A DNA stretch of 64,000 nucleotides from Marinomonas sp. TW1. GTDB lineage: Bacteria > Pseudomonadota > Gammaproteobacteria > Pseudomonadales > Marinomonadaceae. The position numbers and the translations under genes were made by a program. The notes below the pieces were generated by a model. That model searched no databases and had not been told where the DNA came from. It saw only the letters and a list, made by a program, of their open reading frames with translations. The DNA lies in NCBI RefSeq assembly GCF_001625355.1, contig NZ_JSEE01000010.1, positions 118,913-182,912 on the forward strand, in the 5' to 3' direction. This document shows, piece after piece, positions 49,679-58,711 of this stretch (position 1 is the first letter of the stretch; each line of letters opens with the position of its first letter).

Positions 49679-50455
49679 CTAGCTGTATCGCACTAACGTG
49701 CGCGTTTCGATACTTTTTCTGGGCGTCGTTGCCTCTTGGCCGACAACATCTAAAGCACTGTGTGCGAGATGAGGTCGATGCAGGTTGTCATATACATTAA
49801 AAATGGCCACGTCATCAGGCGTCATGTTCGACAGATAGAACCACTCATGACCCGGGTTTTCAGCAACACCAAGAATCTGCCCTTGTCGATCAGGGTAAAT
49901 CAATTCAATGGTCATCCAATCTTCTGCGGCCATCGAAGTAGGACGGATAAAACCCAGCGGCGAGCTAGTAATAGACTGAACTAATGGCCGCCATACATTC
50001 ACAAAGCCAAAATGCCCCTGCCGATAGCCTTCTGCCTGCTTATCCCCCAACAGATCAATCAATCGCTGCTGAGCGCCTTTAGCGCTAAAATCATTATGAA
50101 CATTTCGAGCAGGCTTACGGTCGGCATCGTGTTCATCAATACGCACGGTATGATCAAACACCAGCACCTCTTTCGCTCCAATATGACGAGTCAATAAATC
50201 GGCAATTTCTTGATCATACTGAGCTTGCCAATCATCACCTGTAAAATGGCTCACCACAGACTCAGACGACAAGAAAGCAACACCCTCATCATCAAAGCGG
50301 ATTTGATTCATACCATCTCGGCAATCCTTGACCTCAACACGAGTTGCCACTAACTCAGGTGTCACAAGATTGCCAACAATGCCATCAACCTCAAAACGAA
50401 ACGCTTGCGGCTGAGTACTGGTGACATGATAGTTAACAGAGGCTGTTATGTTCAC
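49679..50455 (-). CDS. CmcJ/NvfI-family oxidoreductase
   Basis: 258-aa protein of the CmcJ/NvfI/AsaB family, proteins linked to oxidative tailoring of secondary metabolites, with a likely Fe(II)/2-oxoglutarate-dependent fold. Visible features: PARNVHNDFSAKGAQQRL with the HxD-like iron ligands (about 118), VNVWRPL, and NPGHEWFYLSNMTPDDVAIF (residues about 200-219) followed by HLAHSALD with the distal His. A C-terminal PRKSIETRTLV ends the family domain. The start is GTG (50453-50455) behind GAGAGAGGG. First gene of an operon with the SDR; the divergent LysR gene is a probable regulator. The substrate cannot be predicted. Confidence 0.82.
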   Translation of the reverse strand: MNITASVNYHVTSTQPQAFRFEVDGIVGNLVTPELVATRVEVKDCRDGMNQIRFDDEGVAFLSSESVVSHFTGDDWQAQYDQEIADLLTRHIGAKEVLVFDHTVRIDEHDADRKPARNVHNDFSAKGAQQRLIDLLGDKQAEGYRQGHFGFVNVWRPLVQSITSSPLGFIRPTSMAAEDWMTIELIYPDRQGQILGVAENPGHEWFYLSNMTPDDVAIFNVYDNLHRPHLAHSALDVVGQEATTPRKSIETRTLVRYS

Positions 50456-50559
50456 TTTCCCTCTCTCCCAAATGGATAAATAAGTAAGGATCAGTCACTT
50501 ACTATTGAATGAGGCCAGCATAATACTTTGGAAAAAAATGATAAATGATTTATAAATGG

Positions 50560-50575
50560 AATCAGAATTCTGATT
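50560..50575. promoter_or_regulatory. Palindromic operator candidate in the LysR/CmcJ intergenic region
   Basis: AATCAGAATTCTGATT is a perfect 16-bp palindrome, 13 bp upstream of the LysR ATG in the 133-bp divergent region. A second, smaller palindrome ATAAATGATTTAT lies at 50541-50553. The position suits autorepression by the LysR regulator and control of the divergent operon. Confidence 0.55.
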
Positions 50576-50588
50576 TTGGAGATAATAA

Positions 50589-51497
50589 ATGGACACTAAT
50601 GGCATTAAGTTATTTGTTTTAGCCGCTGAAACTCTAAACATCAGCGCCGCAGGACAGCAATTAGGACTAACGCCTTCTGTGGCCAGCGCTTGGTTATCGA
50701 AACTGGAAACACAAGTGGGCGCGGATTTATTTCACCGCACCACTCGAAAAGTAAGCCTATCCATCGAAGGCAAAGAATTCTTACCCTATGCTAAAGAAAT
50801 ACTGGCGCAACAAGAATCTGCTCTGGCCGCTCTAGGGCGAGGCAATCCAAATGTCAGTGGCACATTGCGGTTTGCCGCGTCGAGCACCTTTGCGCAACGC
50901 TATGTCATACCGATTTTACCGGAATTTTTAGAGCGCTATCCGGACATCAATGTTGAGCTCATGCTATCCGACAGTCAGGTCAAACTCATTGAAGGAGGCT
51001 TTGATCTTGCCCTACGTAATCTTGCAGCAGAAGACAGCAGTTTAATTGGCCGACGACTGGCCAGTGACACACGAGTATTGTGTGCCTCACCCAAATATAT
51101 AGAGCTTCATGGTACGCCCAAAAAACCAGAAGAGCTCACACACCATCAGTTGTTGGTCTTCATGAACGCCAAAACTCGTAAGCTTACCACTCAATCAAAT
51201 CAGCAAACCTACAGTTTCCCCCCAGCCAATACTAAACCAAGAGTCGTGTGTGATGACGGTGCTAGCATGCGCATTGCCGCCAAAGCAGGACTGGGCATTT
51301 GCATGAGCTCACTGTGGAATATTCATGAGGATCTTGTCGACGGCTCTTTAGTACGAGTACTACCGGATTACCAGATTGATGATCAAAGCGCCGTATGGCT
51401 GGTCTACCCAAAATCCAATGTACTAACAGCCAAAGTCAGAGTGTTTATTGATTATCTACTAGAAAAAATAGGCACTCCCCCAATATGGGAGCCATGA
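50589..51497 (+). CDS. LysR-family transcriptional regulator
   Basis: 302-aa regulator. The N-terminal winged HTH (about 1-60) reads KLFVLAAETLNISAAGQQLG with SWLSKLE-like recognition SAWLSKLETQVGADLF. The substrate-binding domain (about 90-295) contains TLRFAASSTFAQRYVIPIL and GGFDLALRNL. GGAG precedes the ATG. It is divergent from the CmcJ/NvfI-SDR operon, the usual arrangement of a LysR regulator and its target. The inducer is unknown. Confidence 0.92.
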   Translation: MDTNGIKLFVLAAETLNISAAGQQLGLTPSVASAWLSKLETQVGADLFHRTTRKVSLSIEGKEFLPYAKEILAQQESALAALGRGNPNVSGTLRFAASSTFAQRYVIPILPEFLERYPDINVELMLSDSQVKLIEGGFDLALRNLAAEDSSLIGRRLASDTRVLCASPKYIELHGTPKKPEELTHHQLLVFMNAKTRKLTTQSNQQTYSFPPANTKPRVVCDDGASMRIAAKAGLGICMSSLWNIHEDLVDGSLVRVLPDYQIDDQSAVWLVYPKSNVLTAKVRVFIDYLLEKIGTPPIWEP

Positions 51498-51649
51498 AAA
51501 GTAGCCGAATAACCGCACCAATTATATTCGAAATCAAAAAAGTGATTCAGTGTTTACCCAGTTTATCCACAAATTTAATCTAATTACACTTACCTCATCA
51601 TCAACAGTGACATTCACTGCTAACCAAACAAAGTATGAGGATAAGGCAA

Positions 51650-52591
51650 ATGAACAAGACTGCCACCCAGATCAACCAAATGGCATCCAACCCCTTAGCA
51701 CATGCCCGTGCGCTCACTCTGCCATCCAGAGAGAGCATGCTGCAACGAGCTCCGTCGGTTAAGCACTTTTGGGACAGTAATAGTCAACTTTTAAGTGCGG
51801 CATGGAAAGCATGGGAAGACCAAGAAGAAGCTCCTAGTATTACATTAGGTACCTACTTATTAGACGCTAAATTACGCGCTGCCGTCGAACAAGCGTGGCA
51901 AGACCCAACACAAGAAATCGCCGTAAAAGAGCTATGGGAAGAGGTTTCACCTGATGTCTATCTGGCTCAATTCTTTGACCCCCAACGATTAGCGGAACTA
52001 CGTCACTACCTCAACGCGGTGGCCGAAGCCGGTATTCCGATTCGCCCACCCTATGGCATCGCACTCAATCGTCATGGTGCCATGCTTGATCCTCGTTCAG
52101 AGGGTTATCTGGCCGCACCAGCCTTTCAACACTTTTACCGCGAACTCATGAATCAATATATGCGTCCAATTGCACGCTTACTGTTCCCTCAAATCGTAGG
52201 ATATGACAGCCAAACATTTGGCTTTTCTATCCAATATCAAACCGGTATGGATACATCATTACAACCTCATACGGATGCCAGTGCTGCCACCTTGAATATC
52301 AACCTGAATCTGCCAGACGAACACTTCACAGGCTCAGAAGTGGATTTTTATGATCGCCAAAAAGGGACGGCAAACCGACTCACCTTCAAACCAGGGACCG
52401 CCATGCTGCACCTTGGCAGTGTGCCGCATGCGGCTCAACCAATCACCAGTGGTACACGCAGCAACATGGTACTTTGGCTGTACGGTGAGCGGATGCAAAC
52501 GCCTTTAACTGGACGCCAAACTGACCCACTAGAAGCCCACCAGCGCTGGACAATTCCAACGGTTGAATTGGATCAATTCGCTCCCTTTTAA
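51650..52591 (+). CDS. 2-oxoglutarate-Fe(II) oxygenase superfamily protein
   Basis: 313-aa soluble protein. The C-terminal half (about 185-295) has the iron triad HxD...H: His and Asp in LQPHTDASAATLNINLNL and the distal His in HLGSVPHAAQPI, followed by TRSNMVLWLYG with the Arg expected to bind 2-oxoglutarate. The N-terminal half is helical and not recognised. ATG at 51650 has GAGG nine bases upstream. It lies between the LysR gene and the fhu operon on the same strand. The substrate is unknown; prolyl-hydroxylase-like enzymes have this triad, but peptide hydroxylation is only a guess. Confidence 0.8.
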   Translation: MNKTATQINQMASNPLAHARALTLPSRESMLQRAPSVKHFWDSNSQLLSAAWKAWEDQEEAPSITLGTYLLDAKLRAAVEQAWQDPTQEIAVKELWEEVSPDVYLAQFFDPQRLAELRHYLNAVAEAGIPIRPPYGIALNRHGAMLDPRSEGYLAAPAFQHFYRELMNQYMRPIARLLFPQIVGYDSQTFGFSIQYQTGMDTSLQPHTDASAATLNINLNLPDEHFTGSEVDFYDRQKGTANRLTFKPGTAMLHLGSVPHAAQPITSGTRSNMVLWLYGERMQTPLTGRQTDPLEAHQRWTIPTVELDQFAPF

Positions 52592-52605
52592 CGTGTAACC
52601 CTCTT

Positions 52606-52631
52606 GATCGCCTTCAAGCAAGAAGGCGATC
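52606..52631 (+). terminator. Hairpin after 2OG oxygenase gene
   Basis: Perfect 10-bp stem GATCGCCTTC/GAAGGCGATC with a 6-nt loop, 14 bp after the stop codon. Only a short ATTTGC follows and not a U-run, so intrinsic termination is uncertain. Confidence 0.5.
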
Positions 52632-52757
52632 ATTTGCATGACCAAAATATCAACCAATCGACTCGCCGCAGAAAGCACTTTATACAAACTAAAGCCTGAC
52701 ATGGTCTTCTCACACAAACGATTAATCGGTTTTTTTACCCTCTTTCAATAAACAGTG

Positions 52758-52786
52758 TTGCAAACGATTTGCATTATTATTAATAG
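52758..52786 (+). promoter_or_regulatory. Fur-like site and promoter candidate upstream of fhuCDB
   Basis: TGCAAACGATTTGCA (52759-52773) is an inverted repeat followed by TTATTATTAAT; this A/T-rich pattern resembles Fur boxes such as GCAAATGATAATCATTTGC. TTGCAA at 52758-52763 could be a -35, with TAATAG at 52781-52786 as a weak -10, so Fur binding would overlap the promoter. An AGGAAG site followed by ATG-TAA (52797-52802), a start-stop codon pair, lies just downstream. Confidence 0.45.
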
Positions 52787-52863
52787 GAAGAATAAAATGT
52801 AAGCTTATGTGAGTTTGTCTAACGCAAACTTAAATCACACACAACCCTATTTGGTTTTCTAGA

Positions 52864-53628
52864 ATGATAGAGTCTAAAAATCTGCAGTTTCGAGTTGGTG
52901 ATCGCTCACTTTTATCTGACTTTTCCATGCAATTCGAAGCGGGAAAAATCTATGCTCTGGTCGGACACAATGGCTCAGGCAAATCGACTTTACTGAAGCT
53001 GTTGGCACAACAGCAATCCCCGACAGAAGGGGACATTTTATTGGATAACAAAACCTTATCCGCTTGGCCCAGTAAAAAATTCGCACAAAAAGTCGCCTAC
53101 CTTCCCCAGCATACGCCTTCCACAGATACACTAACTGGACGTGATTTAGTCGGCTTTGGACGCTACCCTTGGCACGGCTTACTTGGCCGTTTAACCAAGC
53201 AAGATAACACCATTATTGAAGAAGCCATGCAGTTAACAGACACACTGGATTACGCGGATCGTATGGTCGATACCCTCTCTGGCGGTGAACGCCAACGTTT
53301 GTGGCTCGCCATGCTCTTGGCTCAACGTTCAGAATACTTACTGCTGGATGAACCCCTTTCAGCCCTGGACATCGCCCATCAAGTCGACATGCTGAACCTA
53401 ATCAAAAAGCTCAGTAAACAACTCAACCTTGGCGTCATTATTGTGATTCATGACATAAATATGGCTGCTCGCTTTTGTGATGATATTGTCGCGTTGCACA
53501 GCGGCAAATTGATTGCCGCGGGCGCCGTTAACGATTTGTTTAATCAAGCGCACTTAAAACAAATTTACGACATCGACATGCACGTTGCCGATCACCCTGC
53601 TGGCTACCCAGTTGCCATGCCAAACTAA
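52864..53628 (+). CDS. fhuC: Ferric-hydroxamate ABC transporter ATP-binding protein
   Basis: 254-aa cytoplasmic ATPase of a siderophore importer. Walker A GHNGSGKST (about 35-43), Q-loop YLPQHTP, signature LSGGERQR, Walker B LLLDEPLSALD and the switch His in IVIHDINMAARF are intact. The GRYPWHG segment is typical of FhuC/FecE ATPases. It starts the fhuC-fhuD-fhuB operon, the order found in E. coli. There is no strong ribosome site before the ATG. No outer-membrane receptor gene is in the window. Confidence 0.9.
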   Translation: MIESKNLQFRVGDRSLLSDFSMQFEAGKIYALVGHNGSGKSTLLKLLAQQQSPTEGDILLDNKTLSAWPSKKFAQKVAYLPQHTPSTDTLTGRDLVGFGRYPWHGLLGRLTKQDNTIIEEAMQLTDTLDYADRMVDTLSGGERQRLWLAMLLAQRSEYLLLDEPLSALDIAHQVDMLNLIKKLSKQLNLGVIIVIHDINMAARFCDDIVALHSGKLIAAGAVNDLFNQAHLKQIYDIDMHVADHPAGYPVAMPN

Positions 53629-53661
53629 CAGCCAAGGCACTCTACTTCAGTGAGAATTCCC

Positions 53662-54534
53662 ATGATTGTTCATTCGATAAAACGTTTTGGACTGACAACC
53701 TTGTTGTTATGTCTAAGCAGTTGGACACTGCATGCTGAGCCACAACGCTTAGTGTCCATAGACTGGTCTCATACCGAAACCCTGTTAGGTTTAGGTGTAA
53801 CACCGGTTGGTGCTACTCAAAAGACGGCTTATAACGCTTGGGTGAAAGAGCCAAGCATTCCCGATGAATCGGTAGACATCGGCCTAAGAACACAACCTAA
53901 CTTAGAACGTCTAGCCGAGCTAAAACCCGACCATATTTTTGTTTCACCAGCGTATCAATATCATCAAGCCAGACTGGAAAAAATCGCGCCGGTTACCGCC
54001 ATTTCCATCTATGCCGATGGCAAAGCCAACTGGCAAGCCCTACAAGACTTTACCAATACTATGGCGTCGGCCATCGGCAAAGAAGACGCCGCACGGCAAC
54101 TCATTACAAGGTCGGAAAATACGTTACAGCAGCTCAAAGCCTCCTTGCCAGCCAAACCACAAGCGGATCTCCTCATGATTCAGTTTATGGACGCTCGTCA
54201 TGTGCGGGTATTTGGTCAAAACAGCATGTTCCAAATCGCGCTAAATCAATTAGGCATCAAGAATGCTTGGTCAGGTGACACCAATGCATGGGGCTTTGCT
54301 CTGGTCGGCATTGATAGCTTATTGGAGATCAAAGGGCAATTTGTTGTCGTGGACCCACTTCCTGCGGGTGCCAAAGAACACCTCGCACAAGATCAGCTAT
54401 GGCAGTACCTAATTAAACAATCAGGTCATCCAGTATTGCGCATCGAACCGGTTTGGAGCTTTGGTGCCATTCCCTCTACGGTTCGTTTTGCCACCCTTAT
54501 TACACACGCCATGACAGAACAGGAGGCAAACTAA
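53662..54534 (+). CDS. fhuD: Ferric-hydroxamate periplasmic binding protein
   Basis: 290-aa class III binding protein. A signal peptide (about 1-25, [15 protein letters not shown]) has no lipobox, so the protein is probably soluble periplasmic. [35 protein letters not shown] and [16 protein letters not shown] (each within its domain) are typical of FhuD-like proteins. ATG at 53662 is preferred over a GTG four codons upstream. It overlaps fhuB by one base. The precise hydroxamate cannot be told. Confidence 0.87.
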   Translation: MIVHSIKRFGLTTLLLCLSSWTLHAEPQRLVSIDWSHTETLLGLGVTPVGATQKTAYNAWVKEPSIPDESVDIGLRTQPNLERLAELKPDHIFVSPAYQYHQARLEKIAPVTAISIYADGKANWQALQDFTNTMASAIGKEDAARQLITRSENTLQQLKASLPAKPQADLLMIQFMDARHVRVFGQNSMFQIALNQLGIKNAWSGDTNAWGFALVGIDSLLEIKGQFVVVDPLPAGAKEHLAQDQLWQYLIKQSGHPVLRIEPVWSFGAIPSTVRFATLITHAMTEQEAN

Positions 54535-56510
54535 TGCGCATTCTCCCCTTTAGCTTCATCAGCCTTCTCCTGCTGGCTGTTCTAGCCGTCTGTTATCTAC
54601 AACTGACGGCACAAATGCCATTTAATCTGGCCTTACAAAGTGTTCTCCATACAGATTGGCAGTCTGTCATTTCCATCAAGCTGTCTTTAACCTGGTGGCC
54701 TCGACTCTTTACCACCTTAATTTGCGGTGCCGCACTGGCGGTCGCAGGGGTATTGATGCAGCAAGTGTTGCGCAATCCTATTGCCTCACCGTCTACTTTG
54801 GGGGTCGCCACAGGGGCCAGTTTTGGTTTAATGCTGGCCACTCTTTACGCCCCCTGGTTAATCGAAATTTCGCACAGTCTGGTCGCTCTAATGGGCGGTT
54901 TAATCACCATGGCATTGGTTTTTGCTTTGTCATGGCGACGCGCTCTATCACCCACCATTGTCGTCATTACCGGTTTGGTGATTAATCTGTATTTTGGTGC
55001 CTTTAGTACGGTTCTGCTAATTCTCAATGAAGAAAAACTCTCCGGTTTAATGATTTGGGGCGCAGGCTCTCTGGTGCAAACAGGCTGGGAAAATGTGCAA
55101 TATTTATTGCCTAAAGTCATCATAGCCACCGGTGCGGCTTTCCTTTTTCTCAAACCTCTGAGTCTTTTGGAACTCACTGAATCGGGCGCGAAAAGCTTAG
55201 GCGTTTCCTTAGCCAAATTACGCTTTATTTGTTTAGGTTTGGCCGTTCTACTCACTTCCTGGGTCGTAGCAAGTGTCGGCGTGATCGGCTTTATTGGCTT
55301 AGCTGCCCCAGCGATTACGCGCTTATTAGGCGTTCGTCGATTGGCCCCTAAACTCATTGTGGCAATGATTATTGGGGCTTTACTGCTCACCCTAACCGAT
55401 TTGTTAATTCAGTCTTTGCCGGGTTACATGCCCATGTACATTCAAACTGGTGCCGCCACGGCGGCATTGGGCGCCCCTTTGATGTTATGGCTGCTGCCCA
55501 AGCTGTCGATGAGAAACCAAACACAAACCGAAACCGTACTGACACGTCATACACCTCAAGTTCGTCGTTTTGGCAAAAAGTCCATTCTGTTCACCGCCGC
55601 CATCCTACTGTTGGGCTTGGCGGTCTTTTCTACCGTGTCACTGCAAAACCAAGGTTGGCAATGGCTATTATTAAACGGTGAATGGTCAATGCTGGATTGG
55701 CGTTTACCTAGACTGTTAACTGCGGTACTAGCAGGCGCTATGTTGGCGGTGGCCGGAACCATTATTCAACGTATCAGTGGCAACCCGATGGCCAGCCCAG
55801 AGGTCATTGGTATTAGCTCGGGGACAGCCATCGGTTTGATTCTATCTTTGTATACCGGTCTAGCCACTGGTATTGCAGGAATGTACCTCAGTGGGTTAAT
55901 CGGTGCTGCGTTAAGCATGTTGATCATTGTGCTGCTCAACCGCAAATCGGGCTTCCAGCCAGAACGCGTATTATTAACCGGTGTGGCCATTACCGCTTTG
56001 ATGAACGCCATTCAAACCATCATCTTAGCGGGCGGCGATCCACGTAACTATCAGTTCCTCGCTTGGATGTCGGGCTCTACCTACTATGTTACTTACCAAA
56101 CCTTATTGATGACGTTAGTGTTCACCCTTGTGCTGGTTTCTTTGGTGTTTCTGTTTACTAAATGGCTAGACATTTTACCTCTAGGCCAAGCCAGTGCTCA
56201 GTCTTTAGGCATAAAAGTCAGTCGCTCCAGATTGGTGTTGTTAGCCATTTCAGCCTGCTTAACCGTCGCCGCTACGTTAGTGGTTGGGCCTCTCAGCTTC
56301 GTGGGTCTCATGGCCCCTCATTTGGCTCGCATGTTGGGCTTTAATCGCGCGAAAGAGCATCTAATAGCGGCCGCGTTAGTGGGCAGTTTCTTGATGTTAT
56401 TTGCCGATTGGTTGGGCAGACAATGGCTCTATCCACAAGAGATTCCAGCGGGCATGGTCGCCTCCATCTTAGGTGGATTGTATTTACTGTGGGGATTGCA
56501 ACGACTTTAA
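54534..56510 (+). CDS. fhuB: Ferric-hydroxamate ABC transporter permease (fused double subunit)
   Basis: 658-aa permease made of two FecCD-type halves in one chain (E. coli FhuB: 660 aa). The first half has [20 protein letters not shown] and [19 protein letters not shown]; the second half repeats these as [20 protein letters not shown] and [19 protein letters not shown]. Each half has about ten membrane helices and ends in a [12 protein letters not shown] or [15 protein letters not shown]-like loop. Start at 54534 has AGGAGG upstream and overlaps the fhuD stop (TAATG). The fused permease is the strongest evidence that this is the Fhu hydroxamate class. Confidence 0.94.
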   Translation: MRILPFSFISLLLLAVLAVCYLQLTAQMPFNLALQSVLHTDWQSVISIKLSLTWWPRLFTTLICGAALAVAGVLMQQVLRNPIASPSTLGVATGASFGLMLATLYAPWLIEISHSLVALMGGLITMALVFALSWRRALSPTIVVITGLVINLYFGAFSTVLLILNEEKLSGLMIWGAGSLVQTGWENVQYLLPKVIIATGAAFLFLKPLSLLELTESGAKSLGVSLAKLRFICLGLAVLLTSWVVASVGVIGFIGLAAPAITRLLGVRRLAPKLIVAMIIGALLLTLTDLLIQSLPGYMPMYIQTGAATAALGAPLMLWLLPKLSMRNQTQTETVLTRHTPQVRRFGKKSILFTAAILLLGLAVFSTVSLQNQGWQWLLLNGEWSMLDWRLPRLLTAVLAGAMLAVAGTIIQRISGNPMASPEVIGISSGTAIGLILSLYTGLATGIAGMYLSGLIGAALSMLIIVLLNRKSGFQPERVLLTGVAITALMNAIQTIILAGGDPRNYQFLAWMSGSTYYVTYQTLLMTLVFTLVLVSLVFLFTKWLDILPLGQASAQSLGIKVSRSRLVLLAISACLTVAATLVVGPLSFVGLMAPHLARMLGFNRAKEHLIAAALVGSFLMLFADWLGRQWLYPQEIPAGMVASILGGLYLLWGLQRL

Positions 56511-56524
56511 GGACGACAAATAAC

Positions 56525-56564
56525 GCTCAAACATCTCGCATCAAAAACCTTGAGATGTTTGAGC
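56525..56564 (+). terminator. Hairpin downstream of fhuB
   Basis: Perfect 13-bp arms GCTCAAACATCTC and GAGATGTTTGAGC with a 14-nt loop, 15 bp after the fhuB stop. No U-tract follows, so it may protect the mRNA 3' end or act with Rho. Confidence 0.55.
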
Positions 56565-56706
56565 CTATGGTTAAACCTTAACAGCCCTTTCACGAATTCA
56601 ACACAAACAACACTCAAAGCCCTTTCACAACAATCACCTCTCATCCGCAGAAACATGGCGTCATCAGCACTAACTAGGATCACAAAACACAGCAAACACT
56701 TGTGAT

Positions 56707-56722
56707 GGGACATTTTTGTCCG
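56707..56722. promoter_or_regulatory. Activator-site candidate upstream of sensor kinase gene
   Basis: GGGAC-ATTTTT-GTCCG. A matching dyad GAGAC-TAAAGC-GTCCC occurs upstream of phnD (60100-60115), so GRGAC-N6-GTCCS is a shared element. It is centred 51 bp upstream of the -24 GG of the sigma-54-like site. Confidence 0.5.
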
Positions 56723-56763
56723 CAATATAAACCCCAAACCTAATAGAATGAAGGTGTTGAAGT

Positions 56764-56779
56764 TGGCATCAATCTTTCA
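56764..56779 (+). promoter_or_regulatory. Weak sigma-54-like promoter for sensor kinase gene
   Basis: TGGCATCAATCTTTCA has the -24 GG (TGGCA) and 10-bp spacing, but the -12 element reads TTTC instead of TTGC. It lies 40 bp upstream of the kinase ATG. It would allow autoregulation of the two-component pair if functional. Confidence 0.35.
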
Positions 56780-56818
56780 TTAGGTAAATGAATTATAAAA
56801 ATAATAGGACGTACATAA

Positions 56819-58711
56819 ATGGGGATTCCCAGCTTTTCTTGGCTTCGTAATATTGGTATTGGTGACAGGCTATTTTTGGCTTTTTTTCTGATATCTTCTA
56901 TCACCATTGTGGCAAGTGGGATGGCGACTAACACCTATTTGCAACTCAGTGACCGTCTTTTGTTGTTAAAGCAGCAAGATATTCCCGGATTGGATGCCGC
57001 CGCTCGGTTAAACGATAAAAGCCGACAGATTGTTGCCACCGCACCACTGCTCGTAACCAGTGACTCATCCGTTGCCAGAGCCAAAGCCATGCGCGAACTC
57101 AGCTCCGCCATCCGTGAAATGGATTCGTTGATGCGCAACTTACCGGATTACAATCGCTACTTTCTTGAACTCATTACACAAATTAGCAACAGCCTAACGC
57201 TGTTAAATCAAAGTGTAGAACGTCGAGAAGTAATCAGACAGGAACTCGCAAAACATTCTTTGTTTGTCTTTCCGTTATTCCAAGACGCGATTTATCAAAT
57301 GGATCAGATTCACCATACGCCTGAGTTAGAAGAGGTCATACATCGACTCTACTATTTCTCTGGCTTAATTGAAAAAGTCAGTAACGATGCGTCCTTTAAC
57401 GAGTTAGACTACACCTTTTTAAGGCTAGAAAAGCTAGGGGCTGAAATAGCAGAATACCTCTCTGTACTGCCACAAGTGCCAGCTTCCTTGCAGGAATCAT
57501 TATTCGACTTACTCACAATGAGCTCCAGACAAGGACCGCTTTTTCAACTCAAAAATGAAGAACTAGATCTGCTCTACCAGCAAAGTTTTCTCTTAGAAAA
57601 CAGCCAACAACACATTCAACAATTAGCGGCACAAATCAATCAATACACGAATAACACCAATACCAGTATTCGTGGCTCACTCGAAAGAGCGATCAAATCC
57701 ATCCATGGCAGCATTCGTAACATTCTACTTCTGTCTCTTATTAGCCTGAGCATTGCGTGTGCGATTTCTTGGTTTTATGTGCGTCGCAATGTATTGCAAC
57801 GCATTATTGAACTGCAACAGAATATGCGAGCCATTGCCAGCTCACAATTGGACACTAAAATCCGTATTGTGGGTCATGACGAAGTATCAAGCATGGCTCG
57901 TGATCTCCAGTACTTTCAGAAAACAGCCATACAAGTTGAACACACCAATCAAACGCTCGCCGCTGAAATCGAAGAAAGAGTCGCTGCAGAAGCGCAATTA
58001 AAAGCCGCTCAAAACGAATTGGTACAAGCCGGTAAGCTCGCAGCACTAGGCAAGCTTGGCGTCGGCATTACACACGAAATAAATCAACCACTGACCGCCA
58101 TTGCCAGCCATTTGCATACCGCTGGACGCCATATGGAAAAAGCCCAAATGGATAAGGCACAAACCAGCCTACAAAAAATCAGCCAACTGCTCACCAAAAT
58201 CACACGCATCACTAAGCACCTCAAAGCCTTCGCTCGTGTTGCCGGAACAGAACTTACGCCGGTCGACTTAGATGCCGTTATTCGAGATGCCATCGAACTC
58301 ATGTCGAGTCAAATTGCCGACCAAGGTTGCCAGCTTGATTATCAGATTAGCACCTCTTCTCTTTCTGTCTTGGCGGAACCCATTCGTTTAGAACAAGTCA
58401 TGGTCAATCTCATTAGTAATGCGGTTGACGCTCTCTCCAGTGCACCTATAAAACAACTGTCTATCGAAGTGTACGAACAAGGCGATAGGATATTCATTGA
58501 TGTGAGCGATACCGGCATAGGCATTGAAGAGAATCAAATAGAGCAAATTTTCGACCCTTTTTTCACCCAAAAAGAAGTAGGACAAGGACTCGGACTCGGT
58601 TTATCCATTAGCTATAACATAGTCCAAGACTTTGGCGGTCAAATCAGAGTCTCATCGACACCCGAGATAGGCAGTCGCTTCACCTTAGAATTAGCAAAGG
58701 CAGAACAATAA
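56819..58711 (+). CDS. Sensor histidine kinase, DctB-like
   Basis: 630-aa inner-membrane kinase. One membrane helix (about 18-36), a long helical periplasmic sensor region (about 40-298), and a second helix (about 300-321) lead to a HAMP domain (about 322-376). A coiled coil precedes the HisKA domain, whose phosphorylated His419 is in GITHEINQPLTAIASHL, the HEINQPL box of the DctB/HPK4 class. HATPase motifs include VMVNLISNAVDAL (N box), DTGIGI and GLGLGLSIS. The periplasmic part resembles TorS-type helical sensors, but its ligand is unknown. The response-regulator gene begins at the base after its stop codon. It lies next to the phn-type operon. Confidence 0.9.
   Translation: MGIPSFSWLRNIGIGDRLFLAFFLISSITIVASGMATNTYLQLSDRLLLLKQQDIPGLDAAARLNDKSRQIVATAPLLVTSDSSVARAKAMRELSSAIREMDSLMRNLPDYNRYFLELITQISNSLTLLNQSVERREVIRQELAKHSLFVFPLFQDAIYQMDQIHHTPELEEVIHRLYYFSGLIEKVSNDASFNELDYTFLRLEKLGAEIAEYLSVLPQVPASLQESLFDLLTMSSRQGPLFQLKNEELDLLYQQSFLLENSQQHIQQLAAQINQYTNNTNTSIRGSLERAIKSIHGSIRNILLLSLISLSIACAISWFYVRRNVLQRIIELQQNMRAIASSQLDTKIRIVGHDEVSSMARDLQYFQKTAIQVEHTNQTLAAEIEERVAAEAQLKAAQNELVQAGKLAALGKLGVGITHEINQPLTAIASHLHTAGRHMEKAQMDKAQTSLQKISQLLTKITRITKHLKAFARVAGTELTPVDLDAVIRDAIELMSSQIADQGCQLDYQISTSSLSVLAEPIRLEQVMVNLISNAVDALSSAPIKQLSIEVYEQGDRIFIDVSDTGIGIEENQIEQIFDPFFTQKEVGQGLGLGLSISYNIVQDFGGQIRVSSTPEIGSRFTLELAKAEQ

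Larger units (their letters stand above)
56511..56818. other. Intergenic region between fhuB and the sensor kinase gene
   Basis: 308 bp. It holds a 13-bp perfect hairpin (56525-56537/56552-56564), two direct copies of AGCCCTTTCAC (56583-56593, 56618-56628), a GGGAC-N6-GTCCG dyad (56707-56722), and a sigma-54-like element (56764-56779). No gene is supported. Confidence 0.7.

Noticed and set aside
52529..52717. Minus-strand frame of about 62 codons over the end of the 2OG oxygenase gene
   Set aside because: Largely antisense to coding sequence and includes the hairpin; no family match.
52637..52749. Plus-strand 37-codon frame upstream of fhuC
   Set aside because: No ribosome site and no similarity; likely chance.
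54845..55390. Long minus-strand frame inside fhuB
   Set aside because: Shadow of the permease coding strand; composition is Lys/Pro/Thr-rich and unlike any protein.
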